A DNA stretch of 64,000 nt from Inquilinus ginsengisoli_A. GTDB taxonomy: Bacteria; Pseudomonadota; Alphaproteobacteria; DSM-16000; Inquilinaceae. The stretch lies in assembly GCF_031453975.1 (NCBI RefSeq), contig NZ_JAVDPW010000001.1:780418-844417 (forward strand). The letters run 5' to 3'. The position numbers and the translations under genes are program-made. Below, one piece after another: positions 1 to 9,114 of the stretch. The notes below the pieces were generated by a model. The model was not told the DNA's origin and searched no databases. It saw only the letters and a list, made by a program, of their open reading frames with translations. Numbering within the stretch: the first letter of the stretch is position 1; each line of letters starts with the position of its first letter.

Positions 1-1
1 C

Positions 2-205
2 GGCAAGTGGCGCGACCTCGCCGTCACCAACAAGCAGCTCGAACTCGCCACTTCCCGCGACATCGCCAAGCAGATCTGGTTCCCGGAATGGGACCTGTTC
101 ATGATGCAGCGGGTGCAGGAATACATCCGCGGCTCCATGTCGACCGACCAGATCGTCGACGAACTCGGCAAGAAGGTGGCCGAGCTGAAGCAGCAGTACC
201 AGTAG
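2..205 (+). CDS. C-terminal end of an ABC transporter solute-binding protein (partial)
   Basis: The last 67 codons of a gene that begins before the window; the TAG stop is at 203-205. The tail contains an Ile-Trp-Phe-Pro-Glu-Trp stretch and ends in a charged helix (ELGKKVAELKQQYQ), the usual ending of extracellular family-1 sugar-binding proteins of CUT1 transporters. The permease and ATPase genes follow directly on the same strand, so a periplasmic solute receptor for this transporter is the natural reading. Substrate cannot be told from this fragment. Confidence 0.75.
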   Translation, partial: GKWRDLAVTNKQLELATSRDIAKQIWFPEWDLFMMQRVQEYIRGSMSTDQIVDELGKKVAELKQQYQ

Positions 206-275
206 CCAGCAGGAATGGCGGTCGCGGCCATGCCGTGATCGCCCTTTGCGCGCCATTCGTCTGAGGGGCTGCCCG

Positions 276-2180
276 GTGACGATCACCATTCCGCAAGCAC
301 CTGCCATCGACCGTCCGCGCCGCCGCATCGGCCGGATCCCGGGCTTCGCCTATGGCGCGGTGGCGCCGACGCTGGTGATCGTGATCGCCGTGGTCGGCCT
401 GCCGCTGGCCTACAGCCTGTATCTCAGCCTCCACCGCACCAACCCGATCACCAAGCGCTGGATCTTCGTCGGGCTCGACAACTACGCCGGCATGCTCGGC
501 AACGCCGAGTTTTGGGCCGCGCTGGGCCGCACCGGCTATTTCGCCGCCTTCTCGGTGATCGGCACCACCGTGATCGGCATGGCCATGGCGCTGGTGCTGA
601 ACGAGCGCTTCGCCGGCCGCGGCTTCCTGCGCAGCGTCATGCTGGTGCCCTGGGCCATGGCGCCGGTCTCGGTCGGCGTGCTCTGGTCCTTCGTCTATGC
701 CGGTGACTATGGCGCGCTGAACGGGCTGCTCAACGATCTCGGGTTGGGGTTCCTGGCCACGCCCTGGCTAGGCGACGGCTTCCGCGCGCTCAACCTGGTC
801 GCCCTGACCCAGGTCTGGAACCAGGCGCCGTTGACCGCCCTCTTGCTGCTGGCCGGGCTGCAGTCGATGCCGGGGAACCTGCACCGGGCGGCGATGCTGG
901 ACGGCGCCGGGCCGGTCGCCCGCTTCTTCGCCATCACGCTGCCCTGGCTGAAGCCCAACCTGCTGTTCATCGCCATCATCGCCACGATCAACTCGCTGAT
1001 GGCCTTCGACATCCTGTGGATCATGACCCGCGGTGGGCCGGGTGCCGCCACCACGGTCTTCGCCTGGCTCGGCTACCTCTACTCCTTCCAGTTCCTGAAG
1101 TTCGGGGAAGGGGCGGCGATCCTGTACGGCCTCACCATCCTCAGCTTCGTCCTGGCGATCCTCTACTTCCTGGTGCTCGGGCCGCGGCAGCGCCGGGCGG
1201 CCGCTGCCTCCAGCGGCATCGTCCCGGACAGCGGCCGGGTCGGGACCGGCCGGCGGCACGCCATGGTGACGCTGCCGCCCTACCGGCCGCGGCTACGGCT
1301 GCCCCGGCCGGTCGAGGCCGTCCTGGCCCGCTTCGGCTTCGCCCTTGCCGCGCTGCTGATCTTCCTGTGGTCGGCGCTGCCGGTGATCGCGCTGGTGCTG
1401 ATGAGCATCACCCCGGCCTCGGACCTGATCCGGACACCGCCCACCATGATCCCCAGCGGCTTCACCCTGCAGAACTTCACCGCGGTGCTGGCGCCGGAGC
1501 TGGCGGCCGGCAACGAGACCAGCGTCCAGGCCAAGCGGGTGCCGCTGTCGCTGCTGAACAGCTTCATCGTCGGCGTGGTCGTGGTCACAATCAGCGTCGC
1601 CCTGGGCACCCTGGCCGGCTACGCCTTCGCCCGGCACGGCAAGGCCCGCTTTTTCCGGATCAGCCTGTGGGGCCTGCTGCTGACCCGGATGACGCCGGCG
1701 CTGACCCTGGTGCTGCCGTTCTTCGTCATCTTCCGGACGCTGGGGCTGATCGACACCCGCACCGGGCTGGTCATCGCCTACAGCAGCATCCTGCTGCCGC
1801 TCAGCGCCTGGATGATGAAGAGCTATTTCGAGGGCATCCCGGTCAGCCTGGACCGGGCGGCGCTGATCGACGGCTGCTCGCGGCTGAAGATGCTGTGGAA
1901 GATCCTGCTGCCGGTGGCCCGGCCGGGCATCATCGCCGCCGCGATCTTCTGCTTCCTGGTCAGCTGGAACGAGTTCCTGTTCGCGCTGATCCTGACCTCG
2001 ACGCCCAACGCGCAGACCATCCCGGTGGTGCTGTCGGGCTTCCTCAGCCAGGCGCGCTTCTACGAATACGGGCCGATGTTCGCCGCCAGCGTGCTGTCGA
2101 TCGCGCCGCCGGTGCTCGTCGCCTTCCTGTTCCAACGCTACCTCGTCCAGGGCGCGCTCTCCGGCGCCGTCAAGGGCTGA
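276..2180 (+). CDS. Fused CUT1-type ABC transporter permease (MalF-like plus MalG-like halves in one chain)
   Basis: 634 aa from a GTG at 276, chosen because an AGGGG ribosome site lies just upstream; an ATG at 246 in the same frame has none. CUT1 permeases are normally two proteins of about 300 aa. Here both halves are in one frame with no stop. Residues about 25-310 form a MalF-like membrane domain with an EAA loop (AAMLDGAGPVARFF...TLPWL). About 345-630 form a MalG-like domain with its own EAA loop (AALIDGCSRLKMLWKILLP). A Pro/Arg-rich linker joins them around Met330 (base 1263), which has no good ribosome site in front. It should form the complete inner-membrane channel. The fusion could be real or reflect loss of a stop between two former genes. 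Confidence 0.85.
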   Translation: MTITIPQAPAIDRPRRRIGRIPGFAYGAVAPTLVIVIAVVGLPLAYSLYLSLHRTNPITKRWIFVGLDNYAGMLGNAEFWAALGRTGYFAAFSVIGTTVIGMAMALVLNERFAGRGFLRSVMLVPWAMAPVSVGVLWSFVYAGDYGALNGLLNDLGLGFLATPWLGDGFRALNLVALTQVWNQAPLTALLLLAGLQSMPGNLHRAAMLDGAGPVARFFAITLPWLKPNLLFIAIIATINSLMAFDILWIMTRGGPGAATTVFAWLGYLYSFQFLKFGEGAAILYGLTILSFVLAILYFLVLGPRQRRAAAASSGIVPDSGRVGTGRRHAMVTLPPYRPRLRLPRPVEAVLARFGFALAALLIFLWSALPVIALVLMSITPASDLIRTPPTMIPSGFTLQNFTAVLAPELAAGNETSVQAKRVPLSLLNSFIVGVVVVTISVALGTLAGYAFARHGKARFFRISLWGLLLTRMTPALTLVLPFFVIFRTLGLIDTRTGLVIAYSSILLPLSAWMMKSYFEGIPVSLDRAALIDGCSRLKMLWKILLPVARPGIIAAAIFCFLVSWNEFLFALILTSTPNAQTIPVVLSGFLSQARFYEYGPMFAASVLSIAPPVLVAFLFQRYLVQGALSGAVKG

Positions 2181-2194
2181 GCCGGGAGGCCCGC

Positions 2195-3211
2195 ATGACC
2201 TCGATCAACATCCGCGCCGTGTCCAAGAGCTACTCCCAGCACCGGGTGCTGAAGGGGCTCGACCTCGACATCGCCGACGGCGAGTTCATCTCCTTCCTCG
2301 GCCCCTCCGGCTGCGGCAAGAGCACGCTGCTCTACTGCATCGCCGGGCTGGAGGAGATCTCGACCGGCAGCATCCTGTTCGACGGCCGCGACATCAGCGG
2401 CCTGGCGCCGCGCGACCGCAACATCGCCCTGGTGTTCCAGGACTACGCGCTCTATCCGCACATGGCGGTGCGCGACAACATGGCCTTCCCGCTGCGCCAG
2501 CAAAGGGTCGGCGCCGACGCCATCAAGCGCCAGGTCGCCTGGGCGGCGGAGCTGCTGGGGCTTGAGGAGCTGCTCGATCGGTCGCCGGCCGAGCTGTCCG
2601 GCGGCCAGCGCCAGCGCGTCGCGGTCGGCCGCGCCATCGTCCGCAACCCGGCGGCGCTGCTGATGGACGAGCCGCTGTCCAACCTCGATGCCAGCCTGCG
2701 GGTGCGGATGCGGACCGAGATCAAGCGGCTGCAGCGCGAGCTGGCGGTGACGACCATCTTCGTCACCCATGACCAGGAGGAGGCGATGGTCCTGTCGGAT
2801 CGGATCGCCGTGATGCATGACGGCGTGCTGCAGCAATTCGCCGACCCGATGGCGGTGTATCGCGAGCCCGCCAACCAGTTCGTCGCCGGCTTCATCGGCA
2901 GCCCGCAGATGAACTTCCTGCCGGGCTCCGCCGTCTCCGGCGGCCAGGACGACAGCCGGGTGGTCGGCATCCGCCCGCACGATTTGACACCCTCCGCCGG
3001 GCGGGAGGACGGGGCGCTGTCCCTGACCGGGGAGCTGGCGCTGATCGAGCCTGCCGGTCCGATCCATTTCCTCGACGTCCTGATCGGCGACCGCATGGTC
3101 AAGGCCACCTGCGGCGACCCCGGGGGCTTGCGCCCCGGCGCCAGCCTGACCCTGACCGCCGCCGACCGCAGCATCCACCTGTTCGACCGCGCCAGCGGCG
3201 CCCGGGTCTGA
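2195..3211 (+). CDS. ABC transporter ATP-binding protein (MalK/UgpC type)
   Basis: 338 aa. The ATG at 2195 follows a GGGAGG site and lies 14 bases after the permease stop. It has the full set of ABC motifs: Walker A GPSGCGKST, Q-loop FQDYALYPH, signature LSGGQRQRV, Walker B LLMDEPLSNLD and H-loop VTHDQEEAM. A C-terminal regulatory TOBE-like region (about 240-338) is typical of the MalK group. It powers import through the fused permease. In CUT1 systems two copies of the ATPase bind one permease pair, so here the likely complex is one fused channel plus an ATPase dimer. Confidence 0.92.
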   Translation: MTSINIRAVSKSYSQHRVLKGLDLDIADGEFISFLGPSGCGKSTLLYCIAGLEEISTGSILFDGRDISGLAPRDRNIALVFQDYALYPHMAVRDNMAFPLRQQRVGADAIKRQVAWAAELLGLEELLDRSPAELSGGQRQRVAVGRAIVRNPAALLMDEPLSNLDASLRVRMRTEIKRLQRELAVTTIFVTHDQEEAMVLSDRIAVMHDGVLQQFADPMAVYREPANQFVAGFIGSPQMNFLPGSAVSGGQDDSRVVGIRPHDLTPSAGREDGALSLTGELALIEPAGPIHFLDVLIGDRMVKATCGDPGGLRPGASLTLTAADRSIHLFDRASGARV

Positions 3212-3234
3212 TCCCACAAGGAAGCGTGCATCCC

Positions 3235-4383
3235 ATGGCCTTCGATCTCGTGCTCCGGAACGGTCGGGTGATCGACCCGTCGCAGGGCATCGACCGCGTC
3301 GCCGACGTCGCCTTCGCCGGCGGCAAGGTGGCGGCGGTCGGCGCCGGCCTGGATCCCGGCGGCGGCGCCGTCCGCGACGTCTCCGGCCTGATCGTGACGC
3401 CGGGGCTGATCGACCTGCACACCCATGTCTATTGGGGCGGCACCTCGCTCGGCATCGATGCCGAGGACTTCGCGCGGCGGAGCGCGGTCACCACCTGCGT
3501 CGACACCGGCAGCGCCGGGCCCGGCAACTTCCCGGGTTTCCGCAAGCATGTGATCGACCCCAGCCAGATCCGCATCCTTGTCTATCTGCACGTCTCCTTC
3601 GCCGGGATCTTCGCCTTCTCCGAGCGGGTGATGGTCGGGGAAAGCCACGATATCCGGCTGATGGCCGCGCGGGATGCCGTGGAGGTCGCCGACGGCAACC
3701 GCGACGTCATCATCGGCATCAAGGTGCGGATCGGCCGCATCGCCAGCGGCCCGGCCGGCATCGCCCCGCTCGACGTCGCCCTGCAGGTGGCGGACGAGAC
3801 CGGGCTGCCGCTGATGGTCCATATCGACGAGCCGCCGCCCTCCTATGAGGCGGTGGTGGACCGGCTGCGGCCGGGCGACGTGCTGACCCATTGCTTCCGG
3901 CCCTTTCCGAACGCTCCGGTCACCCGCGACGGCAAGATCAAGCCCGAGGTGCTGGCGGCGCGGCAGCGCGGCGTGCTGTTCGACATCGGCCACGGCAAGG
4001 GGTCGTTCTCCTGGAAGACCGGCCGGGCGATGCTGGCCCAGGGCTTCAAGCCAGACACCATCTCCTCCGACGTCCATGCGCTGTGCATCAACGGCCCCGC
4101 CTATGACCAGGTGACGACGCTGTCGAAGTTCCTGGAGCTGGGCATGCCGCTCGACGAGGTCATCGCCGCCTCGACGGTGAATGCCGCCAAGGCGCTGAAC
4201 CGGCCGGAGCTGGGCACACTGCGGCCGGGCAGTGTCGGCGACGCCAGCATCCTGTCGCTCAAGGACGGCGCCTTCCCGCTGGAGGACGTGCGCGGTGAAA
4301 TCGTGACCGCCGACCGGCGGATCTTCGCCGAGGGCGTGGTGGTCAACGGGCGCTGGTGGCATCCGGCGGAAGGAACGAAGTGA
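3235..4383 (+). CDS. Amidohydrolase/deacetylase-family metallohydrolase (Atu3266/EF0837-like)
   Basis: 382 aa from the ATG at 3235, ten bases after an AAGGAAG site; an in-frame GTG at 3226 sits on top of that site and is less likely. It is an amidohydrolase-superfamily TIM barrel. The metal motif HTH is at residues 62-64, an IKVR lysine is a candidate for the carboxylated bridging residue, and later ligands appear in HIDEPP, THCF and SSDVH. The pattern HTHVYWGG followed by TTCVDTGSAGPGNFPGF is characteristic of the Atu3266/EF0837 group, whose known activity is ester/amide hydrolysis (Atu3266 acts on acetyl-mandelate). In this operon it probably hydrolyses the imported compound or an intermediate. 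Exact substrate unknown. Confidence 0.85.
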   Translation: MAFDLVLRNGRVIDPSQGIDRVADVAFAGGKVAAVGAGLDPGGGAVRDVSGLIVTPGLIDLHTHVYWGGTSLGIDAEDFARRSAVTTCVDTGSAGPGNFPGFRKHVIDPSQIRILVYLHVSFAGIFAFSERVMVGESHDIRLMAARDAVEVADGNRDVIIGIKVRIGRIASGPAGIAPLDVALQVADETGLPLMVHIDEPPPSYEAVVDRLRPGDVLTHCFRPFPNAPVTRDGKIKPEVLAARQRGVLFDIGHGKGSFSWKTGRAMLAQGFKPDTISSDVHALCINGPAYDQVTTLSKFLELGMPLDEVIAASTVNAAKALNRPELGTLRPGSVGDASILSLKDGAFPLEDVRGEIVTADRRIFAEGVVVNGRWWHPAEGTK

Positions 4384-5837
4384 TGCAGCGCGACGACATC
4401 GAGACCTTCGCCAACCACATCGGCGGGCGCTGGGAGGCGGAGCCGGAATGGATGCCGGCGACCAACCCGGCCACCGGCGAGCCGATCGGCCGGCTGCCGC
4501 GCAGCAGCCGCGAGACGGCGCGGCGTGCCATCGCCGCTGCGCGGGCGGCGCAGGCCGGCTGGGCCGCGACGCCGGTGTGGCAGCGGGCGAAGGCCTGCCT
4601 CGCCATCGCGGCGCAGATCGACGGCGCGCGCGACCGCATCGCCCGCAACCTGAGCCTGGAGCAGGGCAAGCCGTTCAAGGAGGCCCATGGCGAGGTCGGC
4701 AAGGCGGCGGACGGGTTCCGGCTGGCGGCCGAACTGGTCAAGCAGCTGGGCGGCGAGACGCTGCCGGCGGAGGACCCGAGCAAGCTGCTGCTGACCCTGC
4801 GCCAGCCGCGCGGCGTCTATGCCGTGATCACGCCCTGGAATTTTCCGGTCAACATCCCGGTCGAATACCTCGCCCCCGGCATCGCCACCGGCAACACCAT
4901 CGTCTGGGTGCCGGCGCCGACCACATCGATGGCCGCGGTCGAGTTGATGCGGGTGATCGAGGAGGCGGGGCTGCCTCCCGGCGTGGTCAATCTGGTGATC
5001 GGGGAGGGGGCGGTGGTCGGCGACGAGATCGTCGCCCACCCTGATACCAACGGCATCGGCTTCACCGGCAGCCCAGCCACCGGCCAGCGCATCGCCGAGC
5101 GCGGTGCCGGCAAGCCGATGCTGCTGGAGCTGGGCGGCAACGGGCCGGTGCTGGTGTTCGCGGACGCCGATCTCGACCGTGCTGCCGTGGCCGCCGCCGG
5201 CGGCGCCTTCTTCAACGCCGGCCAGGTCTGCGCCGCCACCGGCCGGGTCCTGGCCCATCGCAGCATCGTCGAGCCGCTGGCGCAGCGGCTGGTCGAGATC
5301 GCCCGGTCGCACAAGCTCGGCGACCCACTGCAGCAGGGCACGACGATGGGGCCGCTGAACAACCCCAAGGTCGCGGCCAAGGTGCGCGAGCATGTCGACG
5401 ACGCCGTCGCCCGCGGCGCCACGGTGCTGGCCGGCGGCAAGCCGCGTCCGGACCTGGGCAGCGACCTGTTCTTCGAGCCGACCGTGATCACCGGGGTCAC
5501 CCGTGACATGCGGATCAACCGGGAGGAGACGTTCGGCCCGGTGGTGCCGGTGCTGGCCTTCGACGACGATGCCGAGGCGCTGGACCTGGCGCTGGACACC
5601 GAACACGGGCTCAGCGTCGGCCTGTTCACCGCCGACCTGGACCGGGCGCTGCGCTTCGGCGAGGCGATCCCGGCCGGCATCGTCAACGTCAACGCCGGCA
5701 GCACCTATTGGGAGCTGCACCTGCCCTTCGGCGGCGGCTCCGGCACCAAGAGCGGCATCGGCCGGCTCGGCGGCCGCCATACGCTCGAGGCGATGACCGA
5801 ACTCAAGATGATCTCGATCACCCGGACCGGGAAATGA
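4383..5837 (+). CDS. NAD(P)-dependent aldehyde dehydrogenase
   Basis: 484 aa. The ATG at 4383 overlaps the upstream TGA (TGATG) and follows an AAGGAA site, so translation is probably coupled. It is a standard ALDH-superfamily protein: ITPWNFP cofactor-binding segment, Glu249 in LELGGNGP as general base, catalytic Cys283 in GQVCAATGR, and the EETFGPV motif. The 34-residue Glu-Cys spacing is normal. It should oxidise an aldehyde made from the imported substrate to the acid. The small GMC partner and GMC flavoprotein genes downstream suggest stepwise oxidation from alcohol to aldehyde to acid. Cytoplasmic; no signal peptide. Confidence 0.93.
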   Translation: MQRDDIETFANHIGGRWEAEPEWMPATNPATGEPIGRLPRSSRETARRAIAAARAAQAGWAATPVWQRAKACLAIAAQIDGARDRIARNLSLEQGKPFKEAHGEVGKAADGFRLAAELVKQLGGETLPAEDPSKLLLTLRQPRGVYAVITPWNFPVNIPVEYLAPGIATGNTIVWVPAPTTSMAAVELMRVIEEAGLPPGVVNLVIGEGAVVGDEIVAHPDTNGIGFTGSPATGQRIAERGAGKPMLLELGGNGPVLVFADADLDRAAVAAAGGAFFNAGQVCAATGRVLAHRSIVEPLAQRLVEIARSHKLGDPLQQGTTMGPLNNPKVAAKVREHVDDAVARGATVLAGGKPRPDLGSDLFFEPTVITGVTRDMRINREETFGPVVPVLAFDDDAEALDLALDTEHGLSVGLFTADLDRALRFGEAIPAGIVNVNAGSTYWELHLPFGGGSGTKSGIGRLGGRHTLEAMTELKMISITRTGK

Positions 5838-6361
5838 CCACAACCACACCTTCATCCGCCGTCGCGGCGCGGCTGCTGGCCGACCTCGTCGAGCTACTGC
5901 TGCCGGGCGATGCCGACTGGCCCTCCGGCGGGACAGTCGGCGTCCAGTCGACCCTGGCGATCCGCCTGGTCGAGGAGCGCGGCGAGCCGGACCTGACCCG
6001 GCTGGCCCAGGCGATCCTGAAGGCGGGCGGCCCGTTCGCCGATCATCCGGAGGAGCGGCGCATCGCTATCGCCCGGGCCTTGGAGGCGGCGGAGCCGGAG
6101 CTGTTCGGCTGGGTCCGCGACGCCGCCTACTTCGCCTATTACGAAAGCCCCTATGTGGTCGCGGTGATCAACGCCCAGGGCCATCCGTACCGGCTGCGGC
6201 CGCATGTGAAGGGCTATCCGCTGCAGCGTTTCGACCCGGCACGCGACGCGCCGAAGCATGGCCGCGGCCGCTGGCAGGCGACCGGGGACGTGCGCCCGGT
6301 CGACATTTCCACCCTCGATCTCGACAACGACCGCACGCAAGCCTGGGGCCTGAAGCGATGA
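5834..6361 (+). CDS. Small partner protein of the GMC oxidoreductase (gluconate 2-dehydrogenase subunit 3-like, tentative)
   Basis: 175 aa. The start ATG overlaps the previous stop (ATGA) and its own stop overlaps the next start the same way. The protein has helical segments with a FAYYESPYVVAVINAQGHPY stretch and no membrane segment or signal peptide. Position directly before a GMC flavoprotein, and size, match the small gamma subunits that accompany FAD-dependent gluconate or sorbitol dehydrogenases. Unlike most of those it shows no twin-arginine leader. The family call therefore rests mainly on context. Confidence 0.55.
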   Translation: MTTTTPSSAVAARLLADLVELLLPGDADWPSGGTVGVQSTLAIRLVEERGEPDLTRLAQAILKAGGPFADHPEERRIAIARALEAAEPELFGWVRDAAYFAYYESPYVVAVINAQGHPYRLRPHVKGYPLQRFDPARDAPKHGRGRWQATGDVRPVDISTLDLDNDRTQAWGLKR

Positions 6362-7980
6362 CCAAGCCATCCTGCGACGTCCTGATCATCGGCGCCGGCG
6401 CCACCGGCTCGCTCGCCGCCGTGGTGCTGGCCCAGGCCGGGCTGAGCGTGGTCTGCCTCGAACAGGGCTCCTGGGTCGAGGCCGGCGACCATCCGCATTA
6501 CAGCTCCGACTGGTCATGGCAGCGAAAGACCCGGTGGAACGCCGACGTCAACCGCCGCCACCATCCGGACGACTATCCGGTGGTCTCCGACAGCTCGCAG
6601 GTGCTGATGTGGAACGGCGTCGGCGGGTCGACCAATGTCTACGGCGCGATCTGGCCGCGCTATCGCCCGTCCGATTTCCGCAAGGGCGACGAGCACGGGC
6701 TGCAGCCGAACTGGCCGATCGCCTATGAGGATATCGCCCCGTTCTACGAGGTGGCGGACCGCATGATCGGCGTCAGCGGCCTGGCCGGCGACCCGGCGAT
6801 GCCGCCGCGCGATTCCTGCCCGACCGGGCCACTGCCCTTCACCAAGGCGGCGCACCGCCTGTCCCAGGCCTTCGACCATCTCGGCTGGCACTGGTGGCCG
6901 GCCGAGGCCGGGGTGATCTCCGAGGACTATGATGGCCGGCCGGGCTGCAATGGCTGCGGCATCTGCAACGGCTGCCCGCGCGGGTCGATGAGCAAGTATT
7001 CGCTGTCGATCTGGCCCAAGGCCCTGTCGGCCGGGACCGAGCTGCGCATCCACGCCCGGGTGCTGCGGATCGAGAAGGGCAGGGACGGGCGGGCCACCGG
7101 CGCGATCTACATCGACCGCGAGACCGGCCGCACCGAGTTCCAGCCGGCCGAGATCGTGGTCGTCGCCGCCAACGGCGTCGGCACGCCGCGGCTGCTGCTG
7201 GCGTCGGACAACCTCGCCAACCAGTCGGACCAGGTCGGCCGCAACCTGCTGCACCACACGCTGGTGGGTGCCGAGATCTGGGTCGACGAGCCGATCGACG
7301 GCCATATGGGCTATGTCGCCTCGCTGATCAGCCGGCAATTCGCCGAGACCGATGTCAGCCGCGGCTTCGTCAACGGTTTCAACTTCAACTGCCTGACCAG
7401 CACCTCCGCCGCCGCCGAGGTCGCCGCCGGCTGGATCACCGAGACCCGGGCGCCCTGGGGCCGCGACCACCACCGCTGGTTCGAGCGCCATTTCGGCCAC
7501 GGCATCGGCGTCTACGCCATCGGCGACGACCTGCCGAACCCGGAGAACCGCGTCGCCCTCGACCCGGTGAAGCGCGACGCTGACGGCATCCCGGTCGCGA
7601 CCATGCATTACGCGCCGGGTGAGAACGACCGGCGGATGATGAACTACATGCTCGACCGGCTGGTCGACATCGGCAGCGCCGCCGGCGCCTTCGAGGTCAA
7701 GCTGCAGGACTACCGCGACAAGGACGGCGTCTACCGCACTCCGGCCTGGCACATGATCGGCACCTGCCGCATGGGCAGCGACCCCGAGACCTCCGTGGTC
7801 AACAAATGGCAGCAGAGCTGGGACGTGCCGAACCTCTTCATCGTCGACGGCAGCGTCCTGGCCACCGGCGGCGTGGTCAACCCGACCCCGACGATCTCGG
7901 CCCTGGCCTTGCGGGCGGCGACCCATATCCGCGACAATTTCCGCGAGCTGAAGGGCGCGACCCGGCCGATGGCGGCCTAG
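6358..7980 (+). CDS. GMC-family FAD-dependent oxidoreductase with a four-Cys cluster
   Basis: 540 aa, start overlapping the upstream stop (ATGA). An FAD-binding Rossmann fold is at residues 7-36 (VLIIGAGATGS, ending in an acidic LEQG). The C-terminal GMC_oxred_C part has WHMIGTCRMG and NPTPTISALALR, which carry the expected His and Asn catalytic pair. Residues 197-206 read C-x2-C-x2-C-x2-C followed by Pro, a possible Fe-S cluster site. Related cysteine clusters occur in some multi-subunit GMC dehydrogenases and long-chain alcohol oxidases. It probably oxidises an alcohol group and passes electrons on through the small subunit, rather than acting as an oxidase. No signal peptide is seen. Confidence 0.88.
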   Translation: MTKPSCDVLIIGAGATGSLAAVVLAQAGLSVVCLEQGSWVEAGDHPHYSSDWSWQRKTRWNADVNRRHHPDDYPVVSDSSQVLMWNGVGGSTNVYGAIWPRYRPSDFRKGDEHGLQPNWPIAYEDIAPFYEVADRMIGVSGLAGDPAMPPRDSCPTGPLPFTKAAHRLSQAFDHLGWHWWPAEAGVISEDYDGRPGCNGCGICNGCPRGSMSKYSLSIWPKALSAGTELRIHARVLRIEKGRDGRATGAIYIDRETGRTEFQPAEIVVVAANGVGTPRLLLASDNLANQSDQVGRNLLHHTLVGAEIWVDEPIDGHMGYVASLISRQFAETDVSRGFVNGFNFNCLTSTSAAAEVAAGWITETRAPWGRDHHRWFERHFGHGIGVYAIGDDLPNPENRVALDPVKRDADGIPVATMHYAPGENDRRMMNYMLDRLVDIGSAAGAFEVKLQDYRDKDGVYRTPAWHMIGTCRMGSDPETSVVNKWQQSWDVPNLFIVDGSVLATGGVVNPTPTISALALRAATHIRDNFRELKGATRPMAA

Positions 7981-8035
7981 GCCCGAGCCTCAAGGAGTCT
8001 GATCGACGCTGCCGCTGCCGCCGGCCGAGCCGGGC

Positions 8036-9114
8036 ATGCGCGAGGAGGAGGTCGACACCCGGCCCTGATCCTTGACCTCGACGCCTTCGAGGCCAATCTC
8101 GACGATATGGCTGGGCTGGCGGCGCAGGCCGGGGTGAAGCTGCGGCCGCACGCCAAGACCCACAAATCGCCGGTGAGCGCCCATCTGCAGCTGGCGCGCG
8201 GCGCGGTCGGCCAATGCACCCAGAAGGTGGCGGAGGCCGAGGTGCTGGCTTGGGGCGGCGTGCCAGACATCCTGGTCAGCAACGAGGTGGTGTCTCCGCG
8301 CAAGCTGGCGCGACTGGGGGCGCTGACCCGGATCGCGCGGATCGCCGTCTGCGCCGACCATCCCGACGGGGTGGCGGCGATCGAGGCCGCGGCGGAGGCT
8401 GCGGGCACGCGGCTCTCCGTCCTGGTCGTGATCGATGTCGGCACCGGCCGCTGCGGCGTGGCGCCGGGGGAGGCGGCGGAGGCGCTGGCCCGGCGCATCG
8501 CCGCCAGCCGGCACCTCGCCTTCGGCGGGCTGCAGGCGTATCGCGGCCGGGCCCAGCACCGCCGGTCGCCGGAGGAGCGCGCCGCCGCCATCGCCGAAGC
8601 GGCACAGGCGGCCGGTCGAACGGTGGAGGGCTTGCGCCGGGCCGGCCTTGACTGCCCGATCGTCGGCGGCGCCGGCACCGGCACCTTCGCGCTGGAGGCG
8701 GTGAGTGGCGTCTTCACCGAGCTGCAGGTCGGCTCCTACGCCTTCATGGATGCGGACTATGCCCGCAACGACCCGCCGCCGCCCTTCCGCCAAGCGCTGT
8801 TCGTGCTGGCGACGGTGATGAGCGTGCCGCGCGACGGTGCCGCCGTGGTCGATGCCGGCCACAAGGCGCTGCCGACCGACAGCGGCATGCGCCTGGTCTG
8901 GGGCCGCGACGGCATACGCTACGAGGGTCCGTCGGACGAACATGGCCGGCTGGTGCTCGAGCCCGGCGCCGCCCGGCCGAAGCTCGGCGAGCGGCTGCGC
9001 CTGGTGCCGGGCCATTGTGACCCGACCGTCGACCGCTACGGCTGGTATGTCGGCATCCGCAACGGCAGGGCCGAGTGCCTGTGGCCCGTCGCCGCCCGCG
9101 GCACCATGGCTTGA
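8036..9114 (+). pseudogene. DSD1/D-threonine-aldolase-like PLP enzyme with a one-base frameshift near its N-terminus
   Basis: From about 8059 the protein reads PALILDLDAFEANL..., and the conserved LRPHAKTHKSP segment carries the PLP lysine; near the end GHCDPT is a metal-site motif of the D-serine dehydratase/D-threonine aldolase group. The start of the domain is in another frame: MREEEVDT from 8036, then a stop at 8060. Adding one C in the run at 8057-8059 would restore EEEVDTPALILDLD, the normal family sequence. A good AAGGAG site at 7992-7997 is followed by no ATG in the right place; an ACG at 8006 or CTG at 8009 would be in frame with MREEE. So the gene is either damaged or contains a sequencing error. 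The internal ATG at 8107 would drop conserved N-terminal strand residues. Confidence 0.75.

Noticed and set aside
2452..4362. Long open frame on the minus strand opposite the ATPase and hydrolase genes
   Set aside because: It mirrors the codon bias of GC-rich genes on the other strand and has no recognisable domain or ribosome site.
4101..5855. Long minus-strand frame opposite the aldehyde dehydrogenase
   Set aside because: The plus-strand ALDH has complete motifs; the antisense translation is Arg/Ala/Gly-rich without any family pattern.
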